From NCBI RefSeq assembly GCF_030814695.1, contig NZ_JAUSVL010000001.1, forward strand, positions 2,888,227 to 2,952,226: DNA of 64,000 nucleotides, given 5' to 3'. Position numbers and translations under genes: made by a program. The notes beneath the pieces were generated by a model. The model was not told the origin of the DNA. It did no database searches and worked only from the letters and a program-made list of their open reading frames with translations. Positions 48,078 to 58,819 of this stretch are shown piece after piece. Numbering within the stretch: position 1 is the first letter of the stretch; each line of letters opens with the position of its first letter. This stretch comes from Oligosphaera ethanolica (GTDB lineage: Bacteria; Verrucomicrobiota; Lentisphaeria; Oligosphaerales; Oligosphaeraceae).

Positions 48078-51000
48078 TCAGTCCTCCCCCGCCGCGTTTA
48101 TCTGTTGTTCAGATATTCGCACCCCGCTGTTCTCAGCCGTGGCGGTGATCGTCCGGGTGACAGTCTGGCACTTGGTGAAGGGCCGGACGAGGAGTTTGGC
48201 AAAGGGGTCCTGCACGCGTACGAGTTGCGGGGTCGGCGTGGCGCAGTGGTAGGCCACGTAGAGCCAGTATTCGCCGCGCAGATTGCAGGCGCGGGCCCAT
48301 TCGTTGTCGGTGACCTCAATTTCGCCGGTGGCGGCGCGGCCTTTGACCTCAATGCAGCGGCGTTCGTCGCCGGGGCGGAGCGACAGCACGTCAAAGCCCG
48401 GGTGTTCCGGCAGTCCGGCCGCGCGCGCGAGTTCCGGCGTGTGGACAAAACGCACTGTTGCTCCTGCGGTTTCTTCGCAGGCCTTGACCAGATTCATGGC
48501 GATCATCTCGACATTGGCGTCCAGTCGTTCCCGGTCGGCCTGGGCGCCTGACGGCACCACCAGAGCGTGGGCGATGTAATCAATGCTGCCGGGAACAATC
48601 AGTTCAGGCTCGCGGCGAATGACTGCCAGGGACCGGTCACGACGGGCGCGGAGCTCGCGCTGCTGCTCTTTGATCCGCGACAACTCGGCGGCGGCGCCCT
48701 GGTTGCCCTCGCGTGCTTTTGGGGTGAGTTTAGCGCGCGTGGCGGCCAACTCGGCCTCCTGATAATCGAAGCCGCGATCGACAAATGTTTCGCGGTCCGG
48801 CATAGCTGCCGTCATCCGCTCACGGCGGTCAACGGCCATGCTGCGGCAGACCCGCTCCATGAGATAGGCGCCAGCCTGGTCTTGCAATGCCCTGGCTGCC
48901 ACTGCCAGGCGCTGCGCCTGAGCAGGCAGGCCTTCGCCGCCACGCAGGAGCAGCAGGTGCTCCACGGGGCACAGCGCAATATCCGCGCCTTCGGTCTGGC
49001 GCACGCCAACGAGCCGGCAGATGACGGTTTCCTCCTGGGCTAGTTCGCCGAGCTCCGGGTCGGCCTTGCGCACCACAGTCAGGCGGGCCACATGGAACAG
49101 GTAGGGCTTGTCAGTCGTGGGGTCGACGAAGACGGCGCCGCGCAGGGCATCACGCCCGAGCCGCACACGCACCAGCTCCCGGAAGCGCTCAAAAACCGGT
49201 TCGCCGGGATGCATCCAGATGCAAGACGCCCGGTCGGCCGGACGAAGGACCGAAAGGTGGCGCGGCATGTCGGCCGGATAGCTGTCCATCACCTCAAACA
49301 ATGGGTCGGCAGCGCCTTTGCCAGCCGAGACGAAGTTGAAGGTCTCGCCCAGATCGCCATCGAGCCCGATGCCAAGCTGCGGGGCGGCGCCTTCGACAAA
49401 ACGACGGACGTAGCCGGGGAGCAGGCGGAAGAATAGCTCGTGATCAAGGCCCTCGCGCAACCGCGGCAGCTCCTTCTTGACATCGCCGCCATCGCCGTAG
49501 AGTCGCCGCTCTGTCTCCTCAATGGCCTTCACCTGTTCTTTGCTGAGCTGTCCATCAAGCTCCTTGGCGACCGCATCCGCGCCGTCCGCGAGAGCGCGTT
49601 CCATGTACTGCTTGATGGATACGCCGGCAAAAATGCGGCCAATGCTATCAAAGACCTTGTCGGACTTCAGCTGTTTGCGGATTTTTTCAAGCTTGTCAAG
49701 CAGGGTCTTGAGTACCCGTCCCTCGCGGGTGGCCGGTGCCACGAGGTTGACGATGACGACGGGGTCGTGTTTTTGGCCATAGCGATGAATACGCCCCATG
49801 CGCTGTTCCAGCCGCGCGGGATTCCACGGAATGTCATAGTTCACCATGATCCAGCAGAACTGGAGGTTGACGCCCTCGGCGGCGGCATCGGTACACACCA
49901 TCAGCCGGGCACCGCCTTTCTCGACGGGCATACGGAAGCGCTCAATTTGCTGCTGCCGATCCCGGTAATGCATGCCGCCATGAATGTGGGCGATGTGCTC
50001 CGCATAGCCCAGCCCGCCAAGACGACGCTCCAAAAAGACCATGGTGTCACGATGTTCGGTGAAGATGAGCATCTTCTCATGGGAATAGCGGCTGTCCGTA
50101 AGCAATTCGCGCAATTTGTCAAACTTGGACTCGACGCCGGCATTGTACACCTGCTGCGCCAGCTGGAGCAGGGCGACGACCTGCTCCCGCTCGGCGACCA
50201 ATTCGGCCAGCGACTCGGCAATCACGCCGCCGAGCAGGATGTCCTCAGCGGCTTCGTTTTCTTCGCGGTCATTGCTTCCGCTTTCCTCGTCGGCCGCTTT
50301 TGCGTCAAAGACGTCGGCGTCGTCCTTGATGCGGCGTTGCAAGGTCAGCAGCTGTTCAATGCTCAGTCGGCCGGCTTGGATGTCAGCGATCACCAGGTCC
50401 AGTTTGGCGATGCGGCGTTCGAAGGAACAGAGCAGCGCGTAGGTGGAGCTGGCGAGACGGCGTTGGAATACGCCCATGGCCAGTCGCGCGGCGGACTGGT
50501 TGAGTACTTTCGCTTTATTGTACACATGGCGCAGGTACTCGGTGGTTTCGTCGTAGAGTCGTTGCTCGCCAATTTCGTCTGGCGACAGATCATAACCCAG
50601 GGTGTCGCACTGACGGACGGGATAGAGGGGCTGACCATCCAAGCGAAGCATTTCCTCCTTGGTGCGGCGTATGAAATAGTGTTTCTGGTGGTCGGCGGGA
50701 AAGTGTTCGAAGGCTTCCGGGGTACTCAGGACTTCTGGCTCCAGCAAACGCCATAGGGCGTAGTAGGGATAATCTTTGCCCATGTGCGGAGTGGCCGTCA
50801 GTAACAACAGGTGATGCGCGTGCCAGGGCAGCTGCCAGCCTTTGTCGCCCGTGTAGACACCCGCGATGGCTTCAGCAAGCTGGTAACGGCCGGTCTTGCG
50901 CACGCGCAAATCGGCACCTCGATCACATGACAGTTTGTGAGCCTCATCAAAAACCACCAGTTCGTAAGGCGCCACCGACTCCTCCGTCAGCCTGGCGAAG

Positions 51001-51704
51001 ACGTTGTCGCCCGCCAAGGTGTCGACGCTGACGATAACCCTGTCGCTACCAGAACCGGTGAAGGGATTGCCGTTCTTGGCGTCCTGCCCACTGACGATGC
51101 GAAATGGCAGGTTGAAAAGCAGTTGCAGCTCCGTTTGCCAGTTGCCGACCAGCCCTGCTGGTGGCACGATCAGCACCCGAGACAGTAGGCGCCGAGAGAG
51201 CATCTCGCGCACATACAATCCGGTCATGATGGTCTTGCCCGCACCCGCGTCGTCAGCCAACAAAAAACGCAGCCGCGCCTGGGGCAACATGCGATCATAC
51301 ACCGCAATGCGCTGGTGCGGCAAGGGGTCAATACTGGATATCTCCGTGGCAAACGTCGGATTGGCCAGATGGCCAAAGGAAAGGCGCTCGCCCTCAACCA
51401 ATACCCGGACCAACTCCGGCCTAGCTGTGAAATCCAGCAACGGCGCCTCGGCCGCGTAGGGCAGCGGTTCGGGCTCAGCAAGCTCAATGCCATGGCCAGC
51501 TTCGTCGATGCCGTATTCATTCTTACTGAGGTCCAGCAAGGCTTGCCAGGACAGTTGCGATGGCCGCGCCTTGCCGTTTTCCCAACGATTGACGGTGGGA
51601 AACGACACGCCTAGGCGCTCCGCCAGGCCGACTTGCGTCAGGCCCAGCCGGACACGGAGATTCTTGATCCGCTCCGGATAGTCTTCTGTCAGTCTTTCCG
51701 CCAT
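48078..51704 (-). CDS. XRE-HTH / SNF2-type helicase / DUF3883-like fusion protein
   Basis: 1,208 residues. Residues about 10-55 are an XRE-type helix-turn-helix (KNLRVRLGLTQVGLAERLGVSFPTVNRWENG). The helicase core has PLPHQRIAVYDRML, Walker A DAGAGKT (152-158), DEAH (253-256), LLLTATPHMG, LIFTEHRDTM, CTDAAAEGVNLQ and QRMGRIHRYGQ. The last ~130 residues (HPGFDVLSLRPGDERRCIEVKGRA, VTDNEWARACNLRGEYWLYV) look like a DUF3883/PDDEXK-like domain with an E-x-K. The fusion suggests a DNA translocase that can also bind a specific site, perhaps its own promoter. The start is chosen at MAERL; CAGGAGG is about 15 bases upstream and GGCAAGAG nearer. Confidence 0.9.
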   Translation of the reverse strand: MAERLTEDYPERIKNLRVRLGLTQVGLAERLGVSFPTVNRWENGKARPSQLSWQALLDLSKNEYGIDEAGHGIELAEPEPLPYAAEAPLLDFTARPELVRVLVEGERLSFGHLANPTFATEISSIDPLPHQRIAVYDRMLPQARLRFLLADDAGAGKTIMTGLYVREMLSRRLLSRVLIVPPAGLVGNWQTELQLLFNLPFRIVSGQDAKNGNPFTGSGSDRVIVSVDTLAGDNVFARLTEESVAPYELVVFDEAHKLSCDRGADLRVRKTGRYQLAEAIAGVYTGDKGWQLPWHAHHLLLLTATPHMGKDYPYYALWRLLEPEVLSTPEAFEHFPADHQKHYFIRRTKEEMLRLDGQPLYPVRQCDTLGYDLSPDEIGEQRLYDETTEYLRHVYNKAKVLNQSAARLAMGVFQRRLASSTYALLCSFERRIAKLDLVIADIQAGRLSIEQLLTLQRRIKDDADVFDAKAADEESGSNDREENEAAEDILLGGVIAESLAELVAEREQVVALLQLAQQVYNAGVESKFDKLRELLTDSRYSHEKMLIFTEHRDTMVFLERRLGGLGYAEHIAHIHGGMHYRDRQQQIERFRMPVEKGGARLMVCTDAAAEGVNLQFCWIMVNYDIPWNPARLEQRMGRIHRYGQKHDPVVIVNLVAPATREGRVLKTLLDKLEKIRKQLKSDKVFDSIGRIFAGVSIKQYMERALADGADAVAKELDGQLSKEQVKAIEETERRLYGDGGDVKKELPRLREGLDHELFFRLLPGYVRRFVEGAAPQLGIGLDGDLGETFNFVSAGKGAADPLFEVMDSYPADMPRHLSVLRPADRASCIWMHPGEPVFERFRELVRVRLGRDALRGAVFVDPTTDKPYLFHVARLTVVRKADPELGELAQEETVICRLVGVRQTEGADIALCPVEHLLLLRGGEGLPAQAQRLAVAARALQDQAGAYLMERVCRSMAVDRRERMTAAMPDRETFVDRGFDYQEAELAATRAKLTPKAREGNQGAAAELSRIKEQQRELRARRDRSLAVIRREPELIVPGSIDYIAHALVVPSGAQADRERLDANVEMIAMNLVKACEETAGATVRFVHTPELARAAGLPEHPGFDVLSLRPGDERRCIEVKGRAATGEIEVTDNEWARACNLRGEYWLYVAYHCATPTPQLVRVQDPFAKLLVRPFTKCQTVTRTITATAENSGVRISEQQINAAGED

Positions 51705-51749
51705 CTCTTGCCGCCGCTGCCTCCTGTAAATCAAGCTGTTTGGAAAAGA

Positions 51750-51778
51750 CTATATCATTTGCTATAATCGCTTGCAAC
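51750..51778 (-). promoter_or_regulatory. Promoter and candidate operator of the XRE-helicase gene
   Basis: Read on minus: TTGCAA (51778-51773), 17 bp, TATAGT (51755-51750). The dyad TATA-gcaaatga-TATA covers the spacer end and the -10. Since the downstream protein has its own XRE HTH, autoregulation here is plausible. Confidence 0.65.
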
Positions 51779-51866
51779 TTGTCACCGTGGGCATGTCTCA
51801 AAAAAGAGCGGGGGCTAACTGGCAGTTCAGAAAGCAATTGATGACTGTAGGGCGCCTTGGTCGTGG

Positions 51867-51900
51867 TTATGCATGGTGCGGCTCTCCGGGCCGCATCTGG
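51867..51900 (+). repeat. Hairpin repeat family A, 3' fragment
   Basis: TTATGCATGGT followed by GCGGC-tctcc-GGGCCGC, the terminal part of family A only. It lies in the 600-bp gap between the helicase and the DUF4143 ATPase, which otherwise holds the direct repeats below. Confidence 0.75.
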
Positions 51901-51985
51901 GCGATCGGGTGGCGTGGCATAGTGCACGTTTTACCCGCAGATAACGAGTGCGCCAGGTAGGGGCGGGCCTGTGTGTCCGCCCTTG

Positions 51986-52184
51986 TTTTTCTCACGCGAA
52001 GGCGCTCTTTTTGTCTCACGCGAAGGCGCGAAGGCGCGAAGAAGAATGGCGTCGTGTCTTACCGCTGGCGCGGCAAGTCACGCCGCCGATAGGAAGGCGC
52101 GAGGGGGATTTTTTCTCACGCGAAGGCGCTCTTTTTGTCTCACGCGAAGGCGCGAAGGCGCGAAGAAGAATGGCGTCGTGTCTT
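51986..52184. repeat. 75-bp direct repeats of the 'tctcacgcgaaggcgcgaag' family
   Basis: Copies at 51986-52060 and 52110-52184 (period 124) are nearly identical; a shorter relative lies at 53643-53700 on the other side of the ATPase gene. The family encodes spurious SHAKARRREE/TRRREGAK frames. Confidence 0.9.
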
Positions 52185-52335
52185 GCCGCTCGCGCGGCGT
52201 AAGCGTTCGCTCAGCCCATATTCCCGGGTGTGTTTCGCGTGATGTCATTGGCCCCTGAACGCGAAAAGCCCCGGTCCGCGTGAGGTCGTGCAGGGCGTGT
52301 CAATCGACGATACGGCGGAATGTGCTGGGAGCGTG

Positions 52336-53496
52336 TCAATCGACTATTTGGGCGGCGTCTTTGAAATTGATGAATTGTACGTCGTCGCTGACGGGTGTCA
52401 TATCACCGCCATAGACGACAAAGCCGCCGGTGAATTTTGGCGATAGCTTGCGCAGTTTGCGGATATTGGCGGCGAAGTCCTTGTTCCAGGTCATTGCACC
52501 TTTGATTTCGGTGGGGATCAGCTGGTCGGGTGATTTTCGGAACAGGAGGTCGACTTCGGTGCCGGCGGAGTCGCGGAAGAAGTACAGATCGGGTTCTCTG
52601 CCGGCATTGTAGCGTGCTTTCAGCGCCTCGAGGACCACCATATTTTCGAACAGCCCGCCGAAGAGGGGGTCGCGGGCAACTTGCGTCGCTTCGCGGATGC
52701 CGAGAAGCCAGGCCACCAGGCCGATTTCGGTGAAGTAGAGCTTTTGGCTTTTGAGCAGGCGCTTGCCGAAATTTTCGTAGTAACACGGCAGGCGGAAAAT
52801 GATGAAGCTGGCTTCCAGTACTGAAAGCCAGGCGGCGATCGTTGGTGAAGATACCCCGACGTCGTTTGCCAGGGAGTTGAGGTTCAGCAGTTGGCCGCAA
52901 CGACCGGCCAGCAGTTTTATGAAGGTCTCAAACGCGCTGAGATTGTTCAGGTTGGCTATTTGCCTGACATCTTTGTCGACGTAAGTGGCGAAATAGTCGC
53001 TGTAGAGGGTGTGGGGTTCCAGCGCAGTACTGTAGGCGCGCGGCATGAAGCCCTTGAAGAGATATTCGTCGCGATCCAGGGTGATGCCGGCCATGTGCAG
53101 CTCTTGGATGGATAGTGGCAGCAAGCGCAATAGGCCGGTACGTCCGGCCAGTGACTGCGAGATGCCGGCGTTGAGTTGCGGCTGATGACTTCCGGTAAGC
53201 AGGTACTGGCCATTCTTGCCGGATTCATCGACAATGGTTTGTATGTAGCTCAACAGCTGCGGCACCCGCTGAATTTCGTCAAAGATGACTGGAGCTGGAT
53301 AGGCCTGCAAAAACGCCCTGGCGTCGTTATCAGCAAGGGCGCGGAGATCGGGGCTTTCCAGGTTGACGTAGGGTAAATCCGGAAAAGTGGCCCGGGCCAA
53401 GGTGGTTTTTCCCGACTGGCGGGGGCCAGTGATGGTGACGACGGGATAACTCGCCCAGAGGCGCAAGAGTTGTTTTTGGATCAATCGTGGGATCAT
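52336..53496 (-). CDS. AAA ATPase with DUF4143 C-terminal domain
   Basis: 386 residues. Walker A TITGPRQSGKTTLARATFP, Walker B APVIFDEIQRVPQLLSYI, sensor LLTGSHQPQLNAGISQSLAGR with the typical LLPLSIQEL, then DUF4143: GTEVDLLFRKSPDQLIPTEIKGA, an E-x-K nuclease-like motif, and LYFTEIGLVAWLLGI. The family is abundant in bacteria and archaea with unproven function, often in variable regions. GGAGG sits 7 bases before the ATG. It is bracketed by the repeat family above and may be a recent arrival. Confidence 0.9.
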   Translation of the reverse strand: MIPRLIQKQLLRLWASYPVVTITGPRQSGKTTLARATFPDLPYVNLESPDLRALADNDARAFLQAYPAPVIFDEIQRVPQLLSYIQTIVDESGKNGQYLLTGSHQPQLNAGISQSLAGRTGLLRLLPLSIQELHMAGITLDRDEYLFKGFMPRAYSTALEPHTLYSDYFATYVDKDVRQIANLNNLSAFETFIKLLAGRCGQLLNLNSLANDVGVSSPTIAAWLSVLEASFIIFRLPCYYENFGKRLLKSQKLYFTEIGLVAWLLGIREATQVARDPLFGGLFENMVVLEALKARYNAGREPDLYFFRDSAGTEVDLLFRKSPDQLIPTEIKGAMTWNKDFAANIRKLRKLSPKFTGGFVVYGGDMTPVSDDVQFINFKDAAQIVD

Positions 53497-53642
53497 GTCG
53501 GGCCTCCATCATGCTTGACGGAGAAGAAGATAGGCTCCATTTTTACAAATTCAAGGCGGCACCTTAAATCTGTAAGAGCGAGAATGGGTGGGCAATGGCA
53601 GCGCCTAGATGGGGAGGGCGCTTGGCAGGCCGAAGGCGCTTT

Positions 53643-53700
53643 TTTTTCTCACGCGAAGGCGCGAAGGCACGAAGAAGACGGAAGACAAAGGCAAAGAAGA
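53643..53700. repeat. Third copy of the 'ctcacgcgaaggcgcgaagg' family, fragment
   Basis: The leader and GCGAAGGCGCGAAGGCACGAAGAAG core match the 52-kb copies, then diverge. The 53,497-53,765 gap has no gene. A GTGCCACAACGTGGCAC-type hairpin (53715-53733) lies near the end of the ThuA gene. Confidence 0.75.
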
Positions 53701-53765
53701 ATGGCTGCGTGAAGTGCCACGTTGTGGCACTTCACGCAGCCGGTGGGTTGTTGGTAGGAATGGGG

Positions 53766-56700
53766 TTACTCTTGCCGGCCGGTGACATCGATTTCGTGGA
53801 TGGACCAGTAGTAGGGGTCGACGGCGTCGGTGAGGGTGATTTTGAGCATGCGGGCTTTATTGGGTAGGAGCGGGATGGTGGTGATGGCGTTTTCGCCGTG
53901 GCCCATGCCGACGGGGCCGTCCCAGTTTTTGCCGTCGGTGGAGACATCGACGCGGAAGCCGCGCGGGAAGTCGTTGGCGGAGCGGGTGGCATTGAGGGTG
54001 ATGCTGCGCAGTTGGTATTCGGCGCCGAGGTCGATGGCGAACCAGCAGCCGGGGCGTTGTGGTCCGGCGCTATCCCAGCGGGAATTGGTGTCGCCGTCGA
54101 TGGCTTTAGCGAGGGCGCCGGGGTTTTTGTCAGCGGAGAGCTTCCAGGCGCTGCGGTCGAGATTACTGCTGGCGGCGAACTCGGGTACGCCATTGACTTG
54201 CAGGCGAGTGATGGACCAGAAGTAGTTGCGTTGGGCGGTTTGTTCGATACGGATGTAGCGGCCGTAGGCGTTGGTGGGTTTGATGGTGAGCTGTTTTTCG
54301 GTGCCTTTGCCGGAAGCGACGGGCTGGCCCCAGTCGCCTTCGGGGAGGAGCGAGGCGAAGACGCGGAATTCGGTGGGGTAGTCTTGGCCGGTGTCGCCGG
54401 CATCGAGGAAGATGGATTCGATGGCGGTTTCGTAGCCGAGGTCGATTTCGAGCCACTCGTCGCCTTTTTGGTGGGTGCCGGAGGTCCAGCGGGTGGCGCG
54501 GTTGCTGTCGAGGGCATTTTTGAGACTGTTGGTGCCGTGTGAGGCTTTGAGTTTCATGCTGGCGCCGCTGAGGCCGTTCATGATTTTGGTGGCGGCGATG
54601 ACGGCTTCGTTGCTGAGATCGGGGTCTTTGCGGAAGTCGAGGGCCATTTTCATGGCATCGGGGTGAATGAGATCGCCGAGGCCTTTGAGGAGGGACTGTT
54701 TTTCCTGTGGGCCCTGAACGAGATCGAAAGCCTCGCGGTACATAGCGAGGGTATCGCGCATGGGGCGTTTGCTGGGCATAGCGAGCATACGTGCGTAGCC
54801 GCGGAGGGCGAGGACGCGGTGGGCCAGACTGGCCTGTTGGTCGCGGCTGAGGGTCTGGAGGTTCGCCAGCGGCGTGGTGTCTGGCCAGTCGCAGAGTGCG
54901 AGGATGGCGGCGCGCTTGACGCCGGCGTCGTCGGAGCGGGTGTCGGTGATGATGAGCGGCAGACTGTCGGCGTGGGCGAGCTTGCCCATCGCGTTGAGGA
55001 AGGCGATGCGCGTGGGCGCCGGGGGATTTTTGCCGAGGGCGGCAGCGAGTAGCGCCGGCGTGGCGGCCGGATCGGCAGCGCGGCGGTTGACGGCGACGAG
55101 GATGCCTTCCAGGCGGGTGCGGTCGGCGGCGCTGTCAACGGCGGCAATGAGATCGATGAGCGCAGTGCTGTCGGAGACGTTGGCGACAATGGCCAGCGCG
55201 GCGATGGCTTCTTTGCGGATGGCCTTGTTGTCGTCTTTGGCGGCCTGCAGGAGCATGGCGATGCTGGCGCGGTCGATACGGCTGCCCATGGCGCCGAAGA
55301 GCTCGGCGCGGACTTTTTCGGGCAGACTATTGTCGGCAGCGAGCGTGCGGATAGCGTCGTCGACGCCGGCGGCATTGAGGAAAGCGAGACTGCGACGAGC
55401 GCGGTTTTGTTTGGCGTCGCCGTTGCTGGCCAGGTCGGCGAGTGGGCGGACGGCCTTGGCGCTGCCGCAGGCGGCGACGGCGTCAATGGCGGCGTTGCTG
55501 ATATCGTCGTTATCGTGGCTCATGGCTTGGATGACCAGGTCTTCGAGAGCGGTGGCGCGGGCTTTGGCGATGGCGCCGATGACGAGGGCGGCGGCGCCGG
55601 GTGGCAGATCGTTGAGTTGGGCGGCAGACGTGGCCAGTGCTTCCGGGAGGTCGACGAGGGCTTCGGCGGCGGCGCGTTGCAGACGCAGGTCGTCGCTGCG
55701 CAGGGCATTGTGGATGACGGGCAGGGCGGCATTGCCGCGGGCCTGGCTGAGGCCGATGATGGCGCTGCCGCGGAGGGACGGGGTGGCAGCCGGGTGGTCG
55801 AGGACGGCCTGGGCGACGGCGGCCTGTTCGTCGCCGCTGATGCTGTCGATGAGCTCAATCAGGCCCAGGAGGACGGGCAGGGGCGCGGCGCTGGGTGCGA
55901 GCGCGGCGATGAGGGCGCGAGCGGCGTCACTGCCGCCGATTTGGCCGAGGGCGGCCGCGGCTGCGGCCGCGTGTTCGGGTTCAGTGAGCAGCTTGCTGAT
56001 GGCGGGCACGGCGGCGCGGGTTTGGCGGTAGCCCAGGACGGCGGCGACGGCGGCGCTTTGGGCGCCGGCTTTGGGCAGGGCGGCGATGAGCGCCTGGTCG
56101 GCGATGGCGCCGGGGAGGCGTTGCAGAGCGTAGAGGGCCATCGTGCTGCAGCTGCCGTGCTCGTCGTCGCCAGCGGCGTTGATTTGGCTGGCGATGGCGG
56201 GTATTTCGCTGTCGCCGCCGATGCGTGAGAGCTGGCGGAGGGCGATGCAGCGGAGATCGCTGCTGGATGCGGGCCGGAGCAGCGCGGCGAGGCGGGTGGC
56301 GAGATCGCGGGCGTCGCTGCGTTTGGCGGGGTCCATGGCTTCATTGACGAGCGCTTCGACCTGGCGGAGAGGGCGGTCGGCGGCGCCGTCGCGGTACTGA
56401 CTGAGATCGGCGAAGATAGCATCGAGACCGCGGTTGCGGCCGGTGGCGGCGGACTGCTGGTAGTACGCGTCGTCGAGCTGGCTGCTGGGGCGGTCGTCGC
56501 AGACGACGTCGCCGGCGCAGTATTGCATGGCGTCGAGGAGCACCTGGAGGGTGGCGGGGTCCCAGAAAGTGTCATGGCGGTGGCCGAAGCTCAGGTAGAA
56601 GACACGGCCTTCGCCGTAGCGTTTGAGCCAGGCGAGGGCGAAGTCGCCGTCATCGCGGCGGATTTGGTCGCCTTTATTCATGTTGGTGTTAGCGGTGTCG

Positions 56701-57404
56701 AGGCGCATAAGGACGCGTTGGCGGTCGCGGGAGTAGGGTTCCTTGACCTGGTAGATTTCCTCGTTGATACGGAAATTGCGGCCGCGGTAGGCGCGCAGGA
56801 GGGGGTGGCCGGGGTCGACGAGTTCGGCGCCGACGCTTTCGCTCCAGGGGTGGAGATTGAAGTAGCCGCCGAGCAGGTCGCCGTATTCGGGCCATTTATA
56901 GAACGCGTCGATAGCGGCGTGGATAGCGAGAACGCCCTTGCCGTTGCGGGCGAAGTCGAGGAGGCCATTACGGAGACGCAGTTCGCGTTGTTGGGCGGCC
57001 TGGCGTTGAGGGCCTTCGGGGAGCGTTTCGGGGTCGACATTGCCGAGGGGTTCGCGGCCGGTATTGTTATTGAGGACGATGACGTCGAACTGCTTGAGGT
57101 TTTCGGGTTCGAAGACAGCCGGGTCGGTGCTGACGCTGGTGACGGTGAAAGCGCCGCTATGTTCGCCGAGGATGGTCAGTGCCTGGTTGGCGAAGGGGAT
57201 GGACGTGTGGTAGAAGGTCTCGGTTTCGCAGTAGATCAGGACTTTTCGTGGCTGCGCGGGCTTGACGTAGAGATTGGCGGGCATGGCGGCGCGCATGCGG
57301 GCGATGTCGGCTTCGGTGGGCTGTGGGCGATTGTCTTGGGCGCAAAGCGTGGCGGCGGCCGCGAGGGCGGCGACGCAGCTGAAGATACGCAGAGAGTGTT
57401 TCAT
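53766..57404 (-). CDS. Secreted ThuA-like / HEAT-repeat / two F5/8-type C (discoidin) domain protein
   Basis: 1,212 residues. Signal peptide MKHSLRIFSCVAALAAAATLCAQ. Residues about 50-310 are ThuA-like (KVLIYCETETFYHTS, DVIVLNNNTGR, GKGVLAIHAAIDAF, RVFYLSFGHRHDTFW). About 330-880 is an alpha-helical HEAT-repeat array (RALIAALAPS, ALVDLPEAL). Two C-terminal discoidin/F5-8C domains follow (about 930-1,060, 1,075-1,211) with WTSGTHQKGDEWLEIDLG and RWDSAGPQRPGCWFAIDLG. This architecture is characteristic of PVC secreted proteins near sugar dehydrogenases. It is 75 bp downstream of the Tat-exported Gfo/Idh gene. The sugar substrate is unknown. Confidence 0.88.
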   Translation of the reverse strand: MKHSLRIFSCVAALAAAATLCAQDNRPQPTEADIARMRAAMPANLYVKPAQPRKVLIYCETETFYHTSIPFANQALTILGEHSGAFTVTSVSTDPAVFEPENLKQFDVIVLNNNTGREPLGNVDPETLPEGPQRQAAQQRELRLRNGLLDFARNGKGVLAIHAAIDAFYKWPEYGDLLGGYFNLHPWSESVGAELVDPGHPLLRAYRGRNFRINEEIYQVKEPYSRDRQRVLMRLDTANTNMNKGDQIRRDDGDFALAWLKRYGEGRVFYLSFGHRHDTFWDPATLQVLLDAMQYCAGDVVCDDRPSSQLDDAYYQQSAATGRNRGLDAIFADLSQYRDGAADRPLRQVEALVNEAMDPAKRSDARDLATRLAALLRPASSSDLRCIALRQLSRIGGDSEIPAIASQINAAGDDEHGSCSTMALYALQRLPGAIADQALIAALPKAGAQSAAVAAVLGYRQTRAAVPAISKLLTEPEHAAAAAAALGQIGGSDAARALIAALAPSAAPLPVLLGLIELIDSISGDEQAAVAQAVLDHPAATPSLRGSAIIGLSQARGNAALPVIHNALRSDDLRLQRAAAEALVDLPEALATSAAQLNDLPPGAAALVIGAIAKARATALEDLVIQAMSHDNDDISNAAIDAVAACGSAKAVRPLADLASNGDAKQNRARRSLAFLNAAGVDDAIRTLAADNSLPEKVRAELFGAMGSRIDRASIAMLLQAAKDDNKAIRKEAIAALAIVANVSDSTALIDLIAAVDSAADRTRLEGILVAVNRRAADPAATPALLAAALGKNPPAPTRIAFLNAMGKLAHADSLPLIITDTRSDDAGVKRAAILALCDWPDTTPLANLQTLSRDQQASLAHRVLALRGYARMLAMPSKRPMRDTLAMYREAFDLVQGPQEKQSLLKGLGDLIHPDAMKMALDFRKDPDLSNEAVIAATKIMNGLSGASMKLKASHGTNSLKNALDSNRATRWTSGTHQKGDEWLEIDLGYETAIESIFLDAGDTGQDYPTEFRVFASLLPEGDWGQPVASGKGTEKQLTIKPTNAYGRYIRIEQTAQRNYFWSITRLQVNGVPEFAASSNLDRSAWKLSADKNPGALAKAIDGDTNSRWDSAGPQRPGCWFAIDLGAEYQLRSITLNATRSANDFPRGFRVDVSTDGKNWDGPVGMGHGENAITTIPLLPNKARMLKITLTDAVDPYYWSIHEIDVTGRQE

Positions 57405-57478
57405 GACTAAATCCTATAGGGTAGTGCCGGGTACTGCCGGGGAGGTGACGTGTTTTGCCGAGTCCAACTTGTCGTTAA

Positions 57479-58765
<1,287 letters not shown>

Positions 58766-58819
58766 GATGACCGGTCCTTTGTCTGCGTGTTTGGCGAATT
58801 CATCGGGCAAAAACTGGTA

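Noticed and set aside
51948..52258. Small frames reading SHAKARRREE and TRRREGAKK
   Set aside because: Translations of the ctcacgcgaaggcgcgaagg repeat; identical peptides recur wherever the repeat does.
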